The position numbers and the translations under genes were made by a program. Positions 40,412 to 48,453 of a DNA stretch of 64,000 nt are shown here, in pieces; position 1 is the first letter of the stretch; every line of letters starts with the position of its first letter. The notes under the pieces are model-generated. The model saw only the letters and a list, made by a program, of their open reading frames with translations, was not told where the DNA came from and did not search any database. The stretch comes from Kitasatospora sp. Root107 (GTDB taxonomy: Bacteria > Actinomycetota > Actinomycetes > Streptomycetales > Streptomycetaceae), in NCBI RefSeq assembly GCF_001424875.1, contig NZ_LMCT01000001.1, forward strand, positions 548,886 to 612,885, in the 5' to 3' direction.

Positions 40412-41623
40412 CTACGCGGTCGCGTCGTGCTCGCCGTGCTCGCCACCGTCGCCGTGCTCGCAACCGTCGCCGTGGTCACCGTGCTCACCACCGCCGTGGT
40501 CGCCGTGATCACCGTGCTCACCACCGTGATCACCACCGCCGTGGTCGCCGTGATCACCGTGCTCACCACCGTGATCACCACCGCCGTGCTCACCACCGCC
40601 GTTGCCGCCACCCGTGGTGGCGCCAGCGGTTCCGCCCGTAGTGGTGCCGCCGGTGGAACCGGCGATCAGGCCACCCAGGAGTCCGCCCGTGGCGCCACCC
40701 GTCGTGAGGACCCCGCCCAGCAGGCCACCCAGGGCCCCACTGGTCGCGCCACCCGTGGTCGTCCCAGCGATCACGCCGCCGGTGGTACCACCCGTAGCGG
40801 TGCCACCGGTCGTGGTGCCGCCGGTAGTGCCGGCAATCACGCCGCCCACGGTGGCTCCGGCGATCACCCCGCCTGTGGTGCCGCCGGCCGCGCACGTGGA
40901 TCGCGTGATTACGTTGTTGTCCAGCGTGACGGAGCCGTTCCGTGCCAGTGCTCGGCCCTCGAGCGTCGCGCCGGTGTTCAGGCCGATCGAGGTCAGGGCC
41001 AGGATGTTGCCCACGAAGTCGGTGCCGGTGCCAAGGGTGGCAGAGCTTCCGACCTGCCAGTAGACGTTGCACGGCGCCGCACCGTTGATCAGGAGCACGC
41101 TGCTGTCAGACGCCGTGATCAGAGTCGAAGCGGTCTTGAACACCCACACGGCATTGGGGTTTCCCTGGGCATCCAGCGTGAGCTGGCCCGTGAGCTGCAG
41201 GGGGGCGTTATCGGCACTGTAGACGCCCGGAATGAGCGTCAGACCACCGAGCTCGGACGAAGCAAGGGTGAATTCCGTGGGCTGGCCGGCAGCGTTGTTG
41301 TACGCGGTGACCAGGCTGCCCTGGGCGTTCGCGGCAACATCGTCCCCACGGTGGATCTCCCCGTTCACCTGGATGGGCAGGAGTCCGGTGATCGACGACC
41401 CCGGACTCACTCCGACGTCTCCGGTGATCGTGGTGGGACCCGTGTTGGTGACCGACTGGCCGCCCAGCACCGCGAAGCTTTCCGCCGCGCCGAGGGGAAC
41501 GGCCGTGGCGGCATGGGCCGGCCGCAGCGACATCGTCATTGCGGCGGCGGCGACGAACACGACCGCCGCAAGCCAGGTGGAAACCGTGCGCCAGTGGGGC
41601 GCACCAGAGCTGTTCAGTGTCAT
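40412..41623 (-). CDS. Secreted ice-binding-like protein (DUF3494) with His/Gly-rich tail
   Basis: Protein of 403 aa. Signal peptide (residues 1-39) ends near RPAHAATA. Residues about 42-245 form a DUF3494 ice-binding-like beta-solenoid: FAVLGGQSVTNTGPTTITG, DVGVSPGSSITG, NAVWVFKTAS, VYWQVGSSATLGTGTDFVG. Residues 246-345 are Gly/Thr/Ala low-complexity repeats (TTGGVIAG). Residues 346-403 repeat GGDHGGEHGDHGDHG and related His/Asp/Gly units, encoded by a tandem 45-bp repeat (40493-40537, 40538-40582). Outside cold habitats this fold often serves adhesion. The His-rich tail may bind metal. It is upstream of DUF5819/HTTM on the same strand. Confidence 0.88.
   Translation of the reverse strand: MTLNSSGAPHWRTVSTWLAAVVFVAAAAMTMSLRPAHAATAVPLGAAESFAVLGGQSVTNTGPTTITGDVGVSPGSSITGLLPIQVNGEIHRGDDVAANAQGSLVTAYNNAAGQPTEFTLASSELGGLTLIPGVYSADNAPLQLTGQLTLDAQGNPNAVWVFKTASTLITASDSSVLLINGAAPCNVYWQVGSSATLGTGTDFVGNILALTSIGLNTGATLEGRALARNGSVTLDNNVITRSTCAAGGTTGGVIAGATVGGVIAGTTGGTTTGGTATGGTTGGVIAGTTTGGATSGALGGLLGGVLTTGGATGGLLGGLIAGSTGGTTTGGTAGATTGGGNGGGEHGGGDHGGEHGDHGDHGGGDHGGEHGDHGDHGGGEHGDHGDGCEHGDGGEHGEHDATA
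40493..40582. repeat. 45-bp tandem repeat, two exact copies
   Basis: Two identical 45-bp units in direct tandem, with partial units on both sides, within the ice-binding-like gene. They encode Gly/His/Asp-rich pentadecapeptides. Such repeats are prone to copy-number change. Confidence 0.8.
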
Positions 41624-42106
41624 CTAGAGGCCTGTTCCTGTGGGGAAATAGGGCACGTCTGTGACTCTCGTCGCTATGAAACCAACCGTCGACGCCCCTT
41701 TTCTGAAAGCTGCGGGACTTTGGCCCGCCCGCAGTTCTCTGGAAAAGAGTTGTATCTTGCAGATCAGCCGGCATTAAAAATATGAATGCGATCCAGGTGA
41801 GTGAGTCGGCACGCGGCCGTGCGGGATCGGTCGGCATTCCCTCCGAATGACAGGAGCTGACGAGACGCAGACTGTTGTTGATCGCCTGGGTTACGAAACC
41901 CTGCGACCCAGAACAGCGTGGCACGCCGTCGCGCCATCGTCACCGACAGACACGATCGTTCTTTTCAGCGGCCTTTACAGCGAGTCTCAGGTGCTCCTGA
42001 GACCGCCTCCCAGCTCTCACGGGCCGGTGCGTGAAAGCGATGCCCCGGATCGTGGTCCCGAAGTGGGCGGGCCCGGCGGTCAGGTAGGTAGTGCCACCAC
42101 AACAGC
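41624..42106. other. Low-GC intergenic region upstream of the ice-binding-like gene
   Basis: No gene is seen in about 480 bp. The stretch 41740-41800 is strikingly A/T-rich for this genome and contains GCATT-N9-AATGC (41771-41789). The promoter of the ice-binding-like gene is expected here. GGGTT-N4-AACCC at 41886-41899 is a further short dyad. Confidence 0.5.
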
Positions 42107-42141
42107 TCGAGCCCTCGCCCGGTGATCGGGGGAGGGCTCGA
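42107..42141 (-). terminator. Terminator of the dicarboxylate symporter gene
   Basis: TCGAGCCCTC-G-CCC and GGG-G-GAGGGCTCGA pair through 13 bp with one mismatch around GGTGATC, 12 bp after the stop at 42154 on the minus strand. Confidence 0.75.
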
Positions 42142-42153
42142 ACTGTCTGTGCG

Positions 42154-43482
42154 TCAGGCCGGGACAGGCACCTCGGTGGCCTGCACCGGGATGGTGACCG
42201 CCGGGTTGTCCAGCAGGTCACCCGTCGGGTTGTTGTAGGCATCGCGGTCGAGGATGCCCTCACGAGCAGCCACGATCAGCGGAGTCACCACCTGACCGGC
42301 CACGTTGGTGGCGGTGCGGATCATGTCGAGGATCGGGTCGATGGCGAGGAGGAGGCCGACGCCCTCCAGCGGGAGGCCGAGGGTGGAGAGGGTCAGGGTC
42401 AGCATCACGATCGCGCCGGTCAGACCGGCGGTGGCGGCGGAGCCGATCACCGAGACGAAGGCGATCAGCAGGTAGTCACCGACGCCGAGGTCGATGCCGT
42501 AGACCTGGGCGACGAAGATCGCGGCCAGCGAGGGGTAGATCGCGGCGCAGCCGTCCATCTTGGTGGTGGCGCCGAACGGGACGGCGAACGAGGCGTACTC
42601 GCTCGGGACGCCGAGGCGCTCGGTGACGCGGCGGGTGACCGGCAGGGTGCCGACCGAGGAGCGGGAGACGAAGGCGAGCTGGATCGCGGGCCAGGCGCCC
42701 TTGAAGAAGTTCAGCGGGTTGAGCCCGCCGACGAAGCGCAGCAGCAGCGAGTAGACGCCGAACAGCACGATCGCGCAGCCGACGTACACGTCGATGGTCA
42801 GGGTGGCGAAGGGCTTGAGCAGGTCCCAGCCGTAGACCGCGACGGACTTGCCGATCAGGCCGAGGGTGCCGAGCGGGGCGAGCCGGATGACCCACCACAG
42901 GGCGGTCTGGGTGAGGTCGAGGATCGCCTCGTTGAGCTTGCGGACCGGCTCGGCCTTCTCGCCCAGCTTGAGGACGGCGGCGCCGACCACGATGCCGAGG
43001 AAGACGATCTGGAGGACGTTCACCTTCAGGAAGGCGTCCGCGATGTTGGTCGGGATGATGCCGGTCAGGAAGTCGATCCAGGTGCCGGGCTTCTCCGGGG
43101 CCTTGAGGCCCTGGGTGGAGAGGTTGGCGCCCTCGCCCGGGTTGGTCAGCAACCCGAGGCCGAGGCCGACACCGACCGCGATCAGCGAGGTGATCAGGAA
43201 CCAGAGCAGCGTACGGCCGGCCAGCCGGGCGGCGTTGGTGACGTTCCGCAGGTTGGCGACCGAGAGCACGATCGCGGTGAAGACCAGCGGCGGGACGGCC
43301 AGCTTGAGCAGCTGGACGAAGGTCTTGCCGATGGTGTCCAGGGTGGTGGTGAGCCAGGCGATGTCCTGGACCCGGGCCAGGTAGCCGAGGGCCAGGCCGA
43401 GGACCAGGCCGCCGACGATCTGGGCCCAGAAGGGGGTCTTGCGGACCTTCGCGAGGAAGGTGGGCGCGGGCGCTGTGGACAT
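42154..43482 (-). CDS. Dicarboxylate/amino acid:cation symporter (DAACS family)
   Basis: Glutamate/aspartate or C4-dicarboxylate:proton/sodium symporter of 442 aa with the Glt fold. Conserved parts are the serine-rich hairpin VSRSSVGTLPVT, the FGATTKMDGCA motif (cation and substrate binding) and VIGSAATAGLTGAIVML. ATG at 43482 (MSTAPAPTFLAKV) begins the product. It is divergent from an MFS gene across a 380-bp gap containing overlapping TTTGA/TCAAA dyads (43728-43756). Substrate not distinguishable by eye. Confidence 0.93.
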   Translation of the reverse strand: MSTAPAPTFLAKVRKTPFWAQIVGGLVLGLALGYLARVQDIAWLTTTLDTIGKTFVQLLKLAVPPLVFTAIVLSVANLRNVTNAARLAGRTLLWFLITSLIAVGVGLGLGLLTNPGEGANLSTQGLKAPEKPGTWIDFLTGIIPTNIADAFLKVNVLQIVFLGIVVGAAVLKLGEKAEPVRKLNEAILDLTQTALWWVIRLAPLGTLGLIGKSVAVYGWDLLKPFATLTIDVYVGCAIVLFGVYSLLLRFVGGLNPLNFFKGAWPAIQLAFVSRSSVGTLPVTRRVTERLGVPSEYASFAVPFGATTKMDGCAAIYPSLAAIFVAQVYGIDLGVGDYLLIAFVSVIGSAATAGLTGAIVMLTLTLSTLGLPLEGVGLLLAIDPILDMIRTATNVAGQVVTPLIVAAREGILDRDAYNNPTGDLLDNPAVTIPVQATEVPVPA

Positions 43483-43727
43483 GGTGGTGCAGCTCCGAGG
43501 CAGGAGGAGGGGGAGAGATGGAGCAAGGGGCGGCGACACGGCCGGGCCGACCACGGCGGGGAGCAGCCGAGGGGCCTCAGGGGCGACGTGCCGCCTGGAT
43601 ACAGCTGACGGTGCGACAGCCGCTGTCCACGGCGCCGGGCAGGCACGCGCAGCGCATGAGCGCTGGGCCCATGTCGTACTGCCGAGGCGTGCCTGAGGTG
43701 GTCATGGGCGACAGACTAACAACAAAC

Positions 43728-43756
43728 CTTTGAGATGTTCAAAGTACGTGTTTGAA
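43728..43756. promoter_or_regulatory. Overlapping inverted repeats TTTGA/TCAAA
   Basis: CTTTGA-N5-TCAAAG (43728-43744) overlaps TTCAAA-N7-TTTGAA (43738-43756). Three alternating half-sites in an A/T-rich patch between divergent transporter genes look like a multi-site operator. Confidence 0.5.
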
Positions 43757-43801
43757 CTACGGCCACGAACCGTCGAACCGGGGCCGATTGACCCCGATCC
43801 G

Positions 43802-43815
43802 GTTATACGTATAAC
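43802..43815. promoter_or_regulatory. 14-bp perfect palindrome upstream of MFS gene
   Basis: GTTATACGTATAAC is perfectly self-complementary and A/T-rich, 48-61 bp before the MFS start at 43863. It probably overlaps the promoter. The regulator is unknown; no regulator gene is adjacent. Confidence 0.6.
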
Positions 43816-43862
43816 TTGATGACTTACCGCCGCCCTCCCCTGCCCTCAGGAGACCGAACCCC

Positions 43863-45074
43863 ATGGGCTACCTCGCCCTGCTCCGCGCCCCGCACGTCAC
43901 CCGTCTCCTGCTCGGCACCCTGCTCGGCCGCCTCCCCGCCGGGATGACCGCCCTGGTGATCGCCCTCGCCCTGCGCGAGGCCGGCACCCCGTACAGCAGG
44001 ATCGGTCTTGCCACCGCCGCGTACGCGATCGCCGCCGCGATCGGCGGCCCGGTGCTCGGCCGGATCGTCGACCGGACCGGACAGCCGCGCGTACTGCTGG
44101 CCTCCGCCGTGGTCGCCGGGGTCGGGTACGCCCTGCTCGCGCTGGCGCCCGGTTCGGTCTGGGCCGCCCCGCTCGGCGCGGCGATCGCCGGGCTCGCGAT
44201 GCCGCCGCTGGAGCCCTGCCTGCGCGCACTCTGGCCCGCCGTGGTCGACGAGGAGCAGCTGGACACCGCGTACGCCTTCGACTCCGCAGCCCAGCAACTC
44301 CTGTACGTGGCAGGGCCGTTGGCGGTGGCCGGGATCGCCGCAGCGTTCTCGCCGGTGACCGCGCTGTGGACGGCCGCCGGGCTCGGCCTGGCCGGCACCC
44401 TGGTGGTCGCCACCGCCGCCCCCGCCCGGGCCTGGCGAGCACCCGCCCGGCACGCCTCCTCCGGACTGCTCGGCCCGCTGCGCTCGCCCGGACTGGTCCT
44501 GCTGCTGGTCGGCCTGGCCGGCGCGGGCTGGACCGTCGGCGCCCAGAACGTGCTCTTCATCGCCTACGCCGAGCAGCACCAGGACGACCTGCCCGGCGGC
44601 GCCGGACTGCTGCTCGCCCTGGCCGCACTCGGCGGGCTGGTCGGCGCCCTCGGCTACGGCGCGGTGAAGTGGCGCAGCACCACCGCCACCCGGACCTGGG
44701 TGATCGCGCTGGCGATGGCGGCCTCCTACCTGCCGCTGCTGCTGGTCCCGGCCCCGCTGCCGATGGCCGTACTGGCGCTGCTCTCCGGGATCGGGCTCGC
44801 GCCGCTGCTGGCCGCCGCCTTCGTGCTGATCGCCGAGCTGGCGCCGACCGGCACGGTCACCGAGGCCTTCGCCTGGCTGATCACGCTGTTCGCGACGGGC
44901 AACGCAGCGGGATACGCCGTGTCGGGAGCGCTGGTCTCGCAGTCGCTGACCACGGTCGCGCTCTGCTCCGTCGGCGGCATCGGCCTGGGCGGCCTCCTGC
45001 TGTTCGGCACACGTTCAGCCATCAGGGGCTCGGGGAACTGCGACGCCCGCCTCGGGAGCGTTGCACCTGCGTAG
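43863..45074 (+). CDS. MFS transporter with repeat-encoded C-terminus
   Basis: Major facilitator transporter of 403 aa, about 12 helices, of the drug/sugar efflux-like DHA group. RIGLATAAYAIAAAIGGPVLGRIVDRTGQPR contains the motif-A-like loop between helices 2 and 3. ATG at 43863 is preceded by CAGGAG. The last 16 residues (RGSGNCDARLGSVAPA) are encoded by repeat copy B, so the natural C-terminus has been replaced or extended by the repeat. The substrate is unknown. A 14-bp palindrome upstream suggests local repression. Confidence 0.9.
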   Translation: MGYLALLRAPHVTRLLLGTLLGRLPAGMTALVIALALREAGTPYSRIGLATAAYAIAAAIGGPVLGRIVDRTGQPRVLLASAVVAGVGYALLALAPGSVWAAPLGAAIAGLAMPPLEPCLRALWPAVVDEEQLDTAYAFDSAAQQLLYVAGPLAVAGIAAAFSPVTALWTAAGLGLAGTLVVATAAPARAWRAPARHASSGLLGPLRSPGLVLLLVGLAGAGWTVGAQNVLFIAYAEQHQDDLPGGAGLLLALAALGGLVGALGYGAVKWRSTTATRTWVIALAMAASYLPLLLVPAPLPMAVLALLSGIGLAPLLAAAFVLIAELAPTGTVTEAFAWLITLFATGNAAGYAVSGALVSQSLTTVALCSVGGIGLGGLLLFGTRSAIRGSGNCDARLGSVAPA

Positions 45075-45140
45075 ATGGCCAGGCACCTTCGCTTTTTGCC
45101 CCGCACGCCGGATCTCATCGCTGTTCCCCGAGCCCCTGGG
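45023..45140. repeat. Dispersed palindromic-ended repeat, copy B (reversed)
   Basis: About 118 bp with ends CAGGGGCTCGGGGAAC and GTTCCCCGAGCCCCTG. Read on the minus strand its core (GCGAAGGTGCCTGGCC, then TCTACGC) matches copies A, C and D, so it is inserted in opposite orientation. It covers the 3' end of the MFS gene and lies just beyond the stop of the convergent surface-protein gene. Confidence 0.8.
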
Positions 45141-45160
45141 TAGTGCAACTCAAGGTCTCA

Positions 45161-48100
45161 CTAGTGGTGGCGCCCCCGGTGACGAGTCGTCAGGCCGATC
45201 ACCGCACCCGCTGCGGCCAGCGCCAGAGCCAGCACCGCGAAGAACGCCGCCGGGAAGTCCGAGCCGGTGTCCGGCAGGCCGCCGGTCGGTGAGGCGGTCG
45301 GCTGCGGGCTCGGCGGGACCGGGGTGTCGGTCGGGGTCGGCGGGGTCGGGGTCGGGGTCGGCGTGGGGTCGGGCGTCGGGGTCGGCGGCGGGGTGGGCTC
45401 GGGCGGGAGGATCAGGCCGAGGTCCAGGTTGAGCTGGGCCTGGCCGCCGGCCACCGCGACGTTCTCGGTGATGCCGGTGGTCGGGTCGCCGTCGGAGTCC
45501 TCCGCGCTGGCTGCCGTCCGGCGGACCGCGTCCTTGATCGTGACGGTGGCCCCGGTCGGGAGGGTCGACAGGTCGAACTGGACCGCGTAGGTCCCGTCCG
45601 GCAGCTGCCGGAACAGGTAGTGGCCCCGGTCGTTGCTGGTGGAGCCGACCGGCTTGCCGTTGAGGTCGCGGACCGTGCGGCCCTTCCCGTCCAGCAGGTA
45701 CGCGGTGACCCCGGCGACGCCGGGCTCGCCCTGGTCCTGGAGGCCGTTCTTGTCGAGGTCGCTCCAGACGAAGTTGCCGATCGAGTTGTCCGGCTTGACC
45801 GGCTGGTGCACACCGACGCCGACCTTGGCGGGCTCGGCCGGGAGCAGCTGCTGCCCGGTGTTGTCGGTGGCGGTGTAGGCGAAGCTGTTCCAGGCGAAGG
45901 CGGACTCGGGGGCGTCGTACGAGGCGACCATCGGCCAGGTCAGGGTGAACACCGCACCGGAGGGCATGGTGCCGGGCCGGGAGATCCGGAACCAGGTGGC
46001 CAGCCCCGGGCCGGGGAACGTGGTGCTCCACTCGGCGGCGAGCGCACACCCCGCCGGCCCGCCGAGCGAGACCGGGCGGCACGGGTTCGCAACGGTGGCG
46101 TACTCGATCACCACGGTCGGGTCGCTGCTGACGATGGGTTCGGTCAGCGAGGGCGTCCAGGCGCTGCCGCGCGGGGTGTCGGGCCGCAGCACGTAGCCGT
46201 CGCCCGGGGTGGGCAGCCGGTCGTAGGCGATGAAGTCGGTGACGGCGTCGGGCGAGTCGTTGCGGACGGTCATCCGGTACGAGATCTCGCCGCCGGGCGA
46301 GGTGGTGGCGGAGCTGCCGTAGTCGGCGTCCTCGTCGCCCTTGACCTCCTTGAAGGCCCGCAGCACGGCGGGCACCTGGATCTCCACCTGCGAGGAGGCG
46401 TGGCAGAGCTTCTCGGTGGTGTCGCCGTTCTCGTTGAAGTCGTCGGTGTCCGGCACCGAGCTGTCGGTGCCGTAGAACATGCAGGTGACCGGCGGTGACG
46501 CGCCGTCAGCCGTGACGTAGACGTCGTTGGTGAGCGTGCCGGGCTGGGCGCTGCCGGCCGCCTCGGCCTCGAACAGCACCCGGTAGGCCAGGTTGTCGTG
46601 CAGGTACATCATGTCGGGGCTGCCTGCGGGCCAGGTCATCCGGATCAGCTGGCGCCCGTTCTTGCCCGGCAGCACGGTCACCTCCGACGGCCCCTTGGCG
46701 TCCGTCCAGACCGGGTCGGGCCGGACCGAGCCGTCCACGTAGACCATGCCGGGCGGCAGCAGGTCGTAGAGCACCAGCGGCTTGTCGAGGGTGTAGCCGG
46801 TCCGGTTGTACGGGACCACCTGGAAGGTGGCCTCCGCGCCCGGGGCGAGCACCGCACCGGCGACGGTGGTCTTGGCGGCGCCGAGGTTGGTGGCGGCGCT
46901 GACGGTGGCGTCCGCGCAGGCGGTGGCGGTGTCGGTGGTGGTGCCGTCGGTGCCGACCACGTCGACGCAGTTGTGCAGCGGGTTGGGCGCGGTGCGGCCG
47001 TCGTGGCCGGTGTACAGCACCTGGGCCAGCACCTGCACCGCGTTGCCCGGGCTCCAGCCGGTCGGGATCGGACCGGCCCAGCTGAACCGCAGGCCGTGCA
47101 GCCAGCGGCCGTCCGGGATGCCGAGCACGTCGTTGGCCGGGTCGCCGGCACCGACCGCGAAGGTCACTCGGCGGGCGGCCGCGCCGTTGAAGGCGGTGCC
47201 GGGGGTGAACGTGTGCCAGAGCGGGTCACCGTTCAGCCGGTACTCGAGGGTCATCCCGATGCCGGTCGGGTTCCACGCCTCCAGCTGGATGCTCTGCGGG
47301 CCGAGCCAGTTGTAGAGGTCGGCGGTGGTGCCGGTGCCCGGGTCGGTCATCACCAGGCTGGTGATCGGGATGGAGACGTTGCCCGGGTGCAGGCTGAACG
47401 AGCCGATGTCACCGGAGACGTAACTGCCGCCCCAGGTCTTGGAGGAGGCCACCTGCACGCCAGTGCTGGGGTCCTGGAAGGTCGGACTGGTGGTGGTCGC
47501 GGTGTCCAGGTCCCGGGCGGCGTCCGGGCCGAGCGGGTCGCCGTTCAGGGTGACCGAGTTGGTGACGTTGGTGGCGGTCGGGAAGGTCGGGGCCGGGTAG
47601 TTGACCACCAGCACCCCGGGGTTGCGGCAGCCCGCCTGCCCGTTGCCGGAGACGAACGGGCCCGCGTCGTACTTCCAGGTGTTGGTCCCGGTCCCGTCGT
47701 CCGCCCAGCCCGGCGAGCGCGAGGTGTCCACCACGGCGCCGGCCGGCAGGGTGTCCACCAGCTTGGTGAGGTCCAGGTCGACGTTCGGCACCCCGTCGGT
47801 GGAGCAGGTGCCGAACTGGTACGTCACCGTGCGGCCGTCCTGGCTGCTCGTCTGGACGCCCTTGGACACCTTGTACTTCGGCTCCACCACCGCCGTGGTG
47901 GTGGCGGCACCGGTCTGCGGGGTCTCGCCGTCGGCGGTGAAGACCGCCGTGTTGACCGCCTGAGTGCCGTTGGCGGTGCTGAAGTTGGGGTACTTGAGGG
48001 TGACCTTGACGGTGGCCGTGGTGCCCGGGGTGAGCGGGTTGAGCGCGATCTCCATCGTGCCGCCCGAGGACCCGGCGGCCGGCACCGTCGAGCTGTCGAC

Positions 48101-48376
48101 GTCCACGGTGGTGGCGTCCGGGGTCCAGCCGACGAACTGCATGCCGGCCGGGAGGGTGTCGGTGATCTTCCCGTTCGCGCAGTCGTCCTGCGAGCAGGTG
48201 TAGCTGAGGGTGTAGGTGACGTTCTCCCCGGGCGCCGGATTTGCCTTGTCCACCGTCTTGGTGAAGGTGATCGCCGCCAGCGCGGACGGGGTACCGGCGA
48301 CGGTACCGGCCAGCAAACTGGCGGAGAGCAGCCCTAGGGCTGTCAACAGCCGGGGGACCCGGGATTTGTTCCACAT
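45161..48376 (-). CDS. LPXTG-anchored surface protein with DUF11-like and SdrD B-like domains
   Basis: Secreted protein of 1071 aa. Signal peptide 1-34 ends GTPSALA. Several DUF11/isopeptide-type Ig-like modules follow (AITFTKTVDKANPAPGENVTY, KVSKGVQTSSQDGRTVTYQF, LRAFKEVKGDEDADYGSS). An SdrD B-like module runs from about residue 860 to 980 (SIGNFVWSDLDKNGLQDQGE), then a Pro/Thr stalk. A sorting signal LPDTG near residue 1034 precedes a helix and a basic tail (RHRGRHH). Sortase would link it to the peptidoglycan; no sortase gene is in this window. Probable adhesin or aerial-surface protein. Confidence 0.9.
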   Translation of the reverse strand: MWNKSRVPRLLTALGLLSASLLAGTVAGTPSALAAITFTKTVDKANPAPGENVTYTLSYTCSQDDCANGKITDTLPAGMQFVGWTPDATTVDVDSSTVPAAGSSGGTMEIALNPLTPGTTATVKVTLKYPNFSTANGTQAVNTAVFTADGETPQTGAATTTAVVEPKYKVSKGVQTSSQDGRTVTYQFGTCSTDGVPNVDLDLTKLVDTLPAGAVVDTSRSPGWADDGTGTNTWKYDAGPFVSGNGQAGCRNPGVLVVNYPAPTFPTATNVTNSVTLNGDPLGPDAARDLDTATTTSPTFQDPSTGVQVASSKTWGGSYVSGDIGSFSLHPGNVSIPITSLVMTDPGTGTTADLYNWLGPQSIQLEAWNPTGIGMTLEYRLNGDPLWHTFTPGTAFNGAAARRVTFAVGAGDPANDVLGIPDGRWLHGLRFSWAGPIPTGWSPGNAVQVLAQVLYTGHDGRTAPNPLHNCVDVVGTDGTTTDTATACADATVSAATNLGAAKTTVAGAVLAPGAEATFQVVPYNRTGYTLDKPLVLYDLLPPGMVYVDGSVRPDPVWTDAKGPSEVTVLPGKNGRQLIRMTWPAGSPDMMYLHDNLAYRVLFEAEAAGSAQPGTLTNDVYVTADGASPPVTCMFYGTDSSVPDTDDFNENGDTTEKLCHASSQVEIQVPAVLRAFKEVKGDEDADYGSSATTSPGGEISYRMTVRNDSPDAVTDFIAYDRLPTPGDGYVLRPDTPRGSAWTPSLTEPIVSSDPTVVIEYATVANPCRPVSLGGPAGCALAAEWSTTFPGPGLATWFRISRPGTMPSGAVFTLTWPMVASYDAPESAFAWNSFAYTATDNTGQQLLPAEPAKVGVGVHQPVKPDNSIGNFVWSDLDKNGLQDQGEPGVAGVTAYLLDGKGRTVRDLNGKPVGSTSNDRGHYLFRQLPDGTYAVQFDLSTLPTGATVTIKDAVRRTAASAEDSDGDPTTGITENVAVAGGQAQLNLDLGLILPPEPTPPPTPTPDPTPTPTPTPPTPTDTPVPPSPQPTASPTGGLPDTGSDFPAAFFAVLALALAAAGAVIGLTTRHRGRHH

Positions 48377-48453
48377 TCCCCCATTTGACTGTCATGACCG
48401 GATCGAACGATTCCGCCACGACCGAACTGTCATCCGATAGGACCAACGGTTCG

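Larger units (their letters stand above)
43483..43862. other. Divergent promoter region symporter / MFS
   Basis: No gene is apparent in about 380 bp. The right half contains two operator-like elements: overlapping TTTGA/TCAAA dyads (43728-43756) and the perfect palindrome GTTATACGTATAAC (43802-43815). Confidence 0.6.

Noticed and set aside
40430..40620. CRISPR-like array
   Set aside because: The repeats are in-frame coding repeats of the His/Gly tail, without unique spacers or cas genes.
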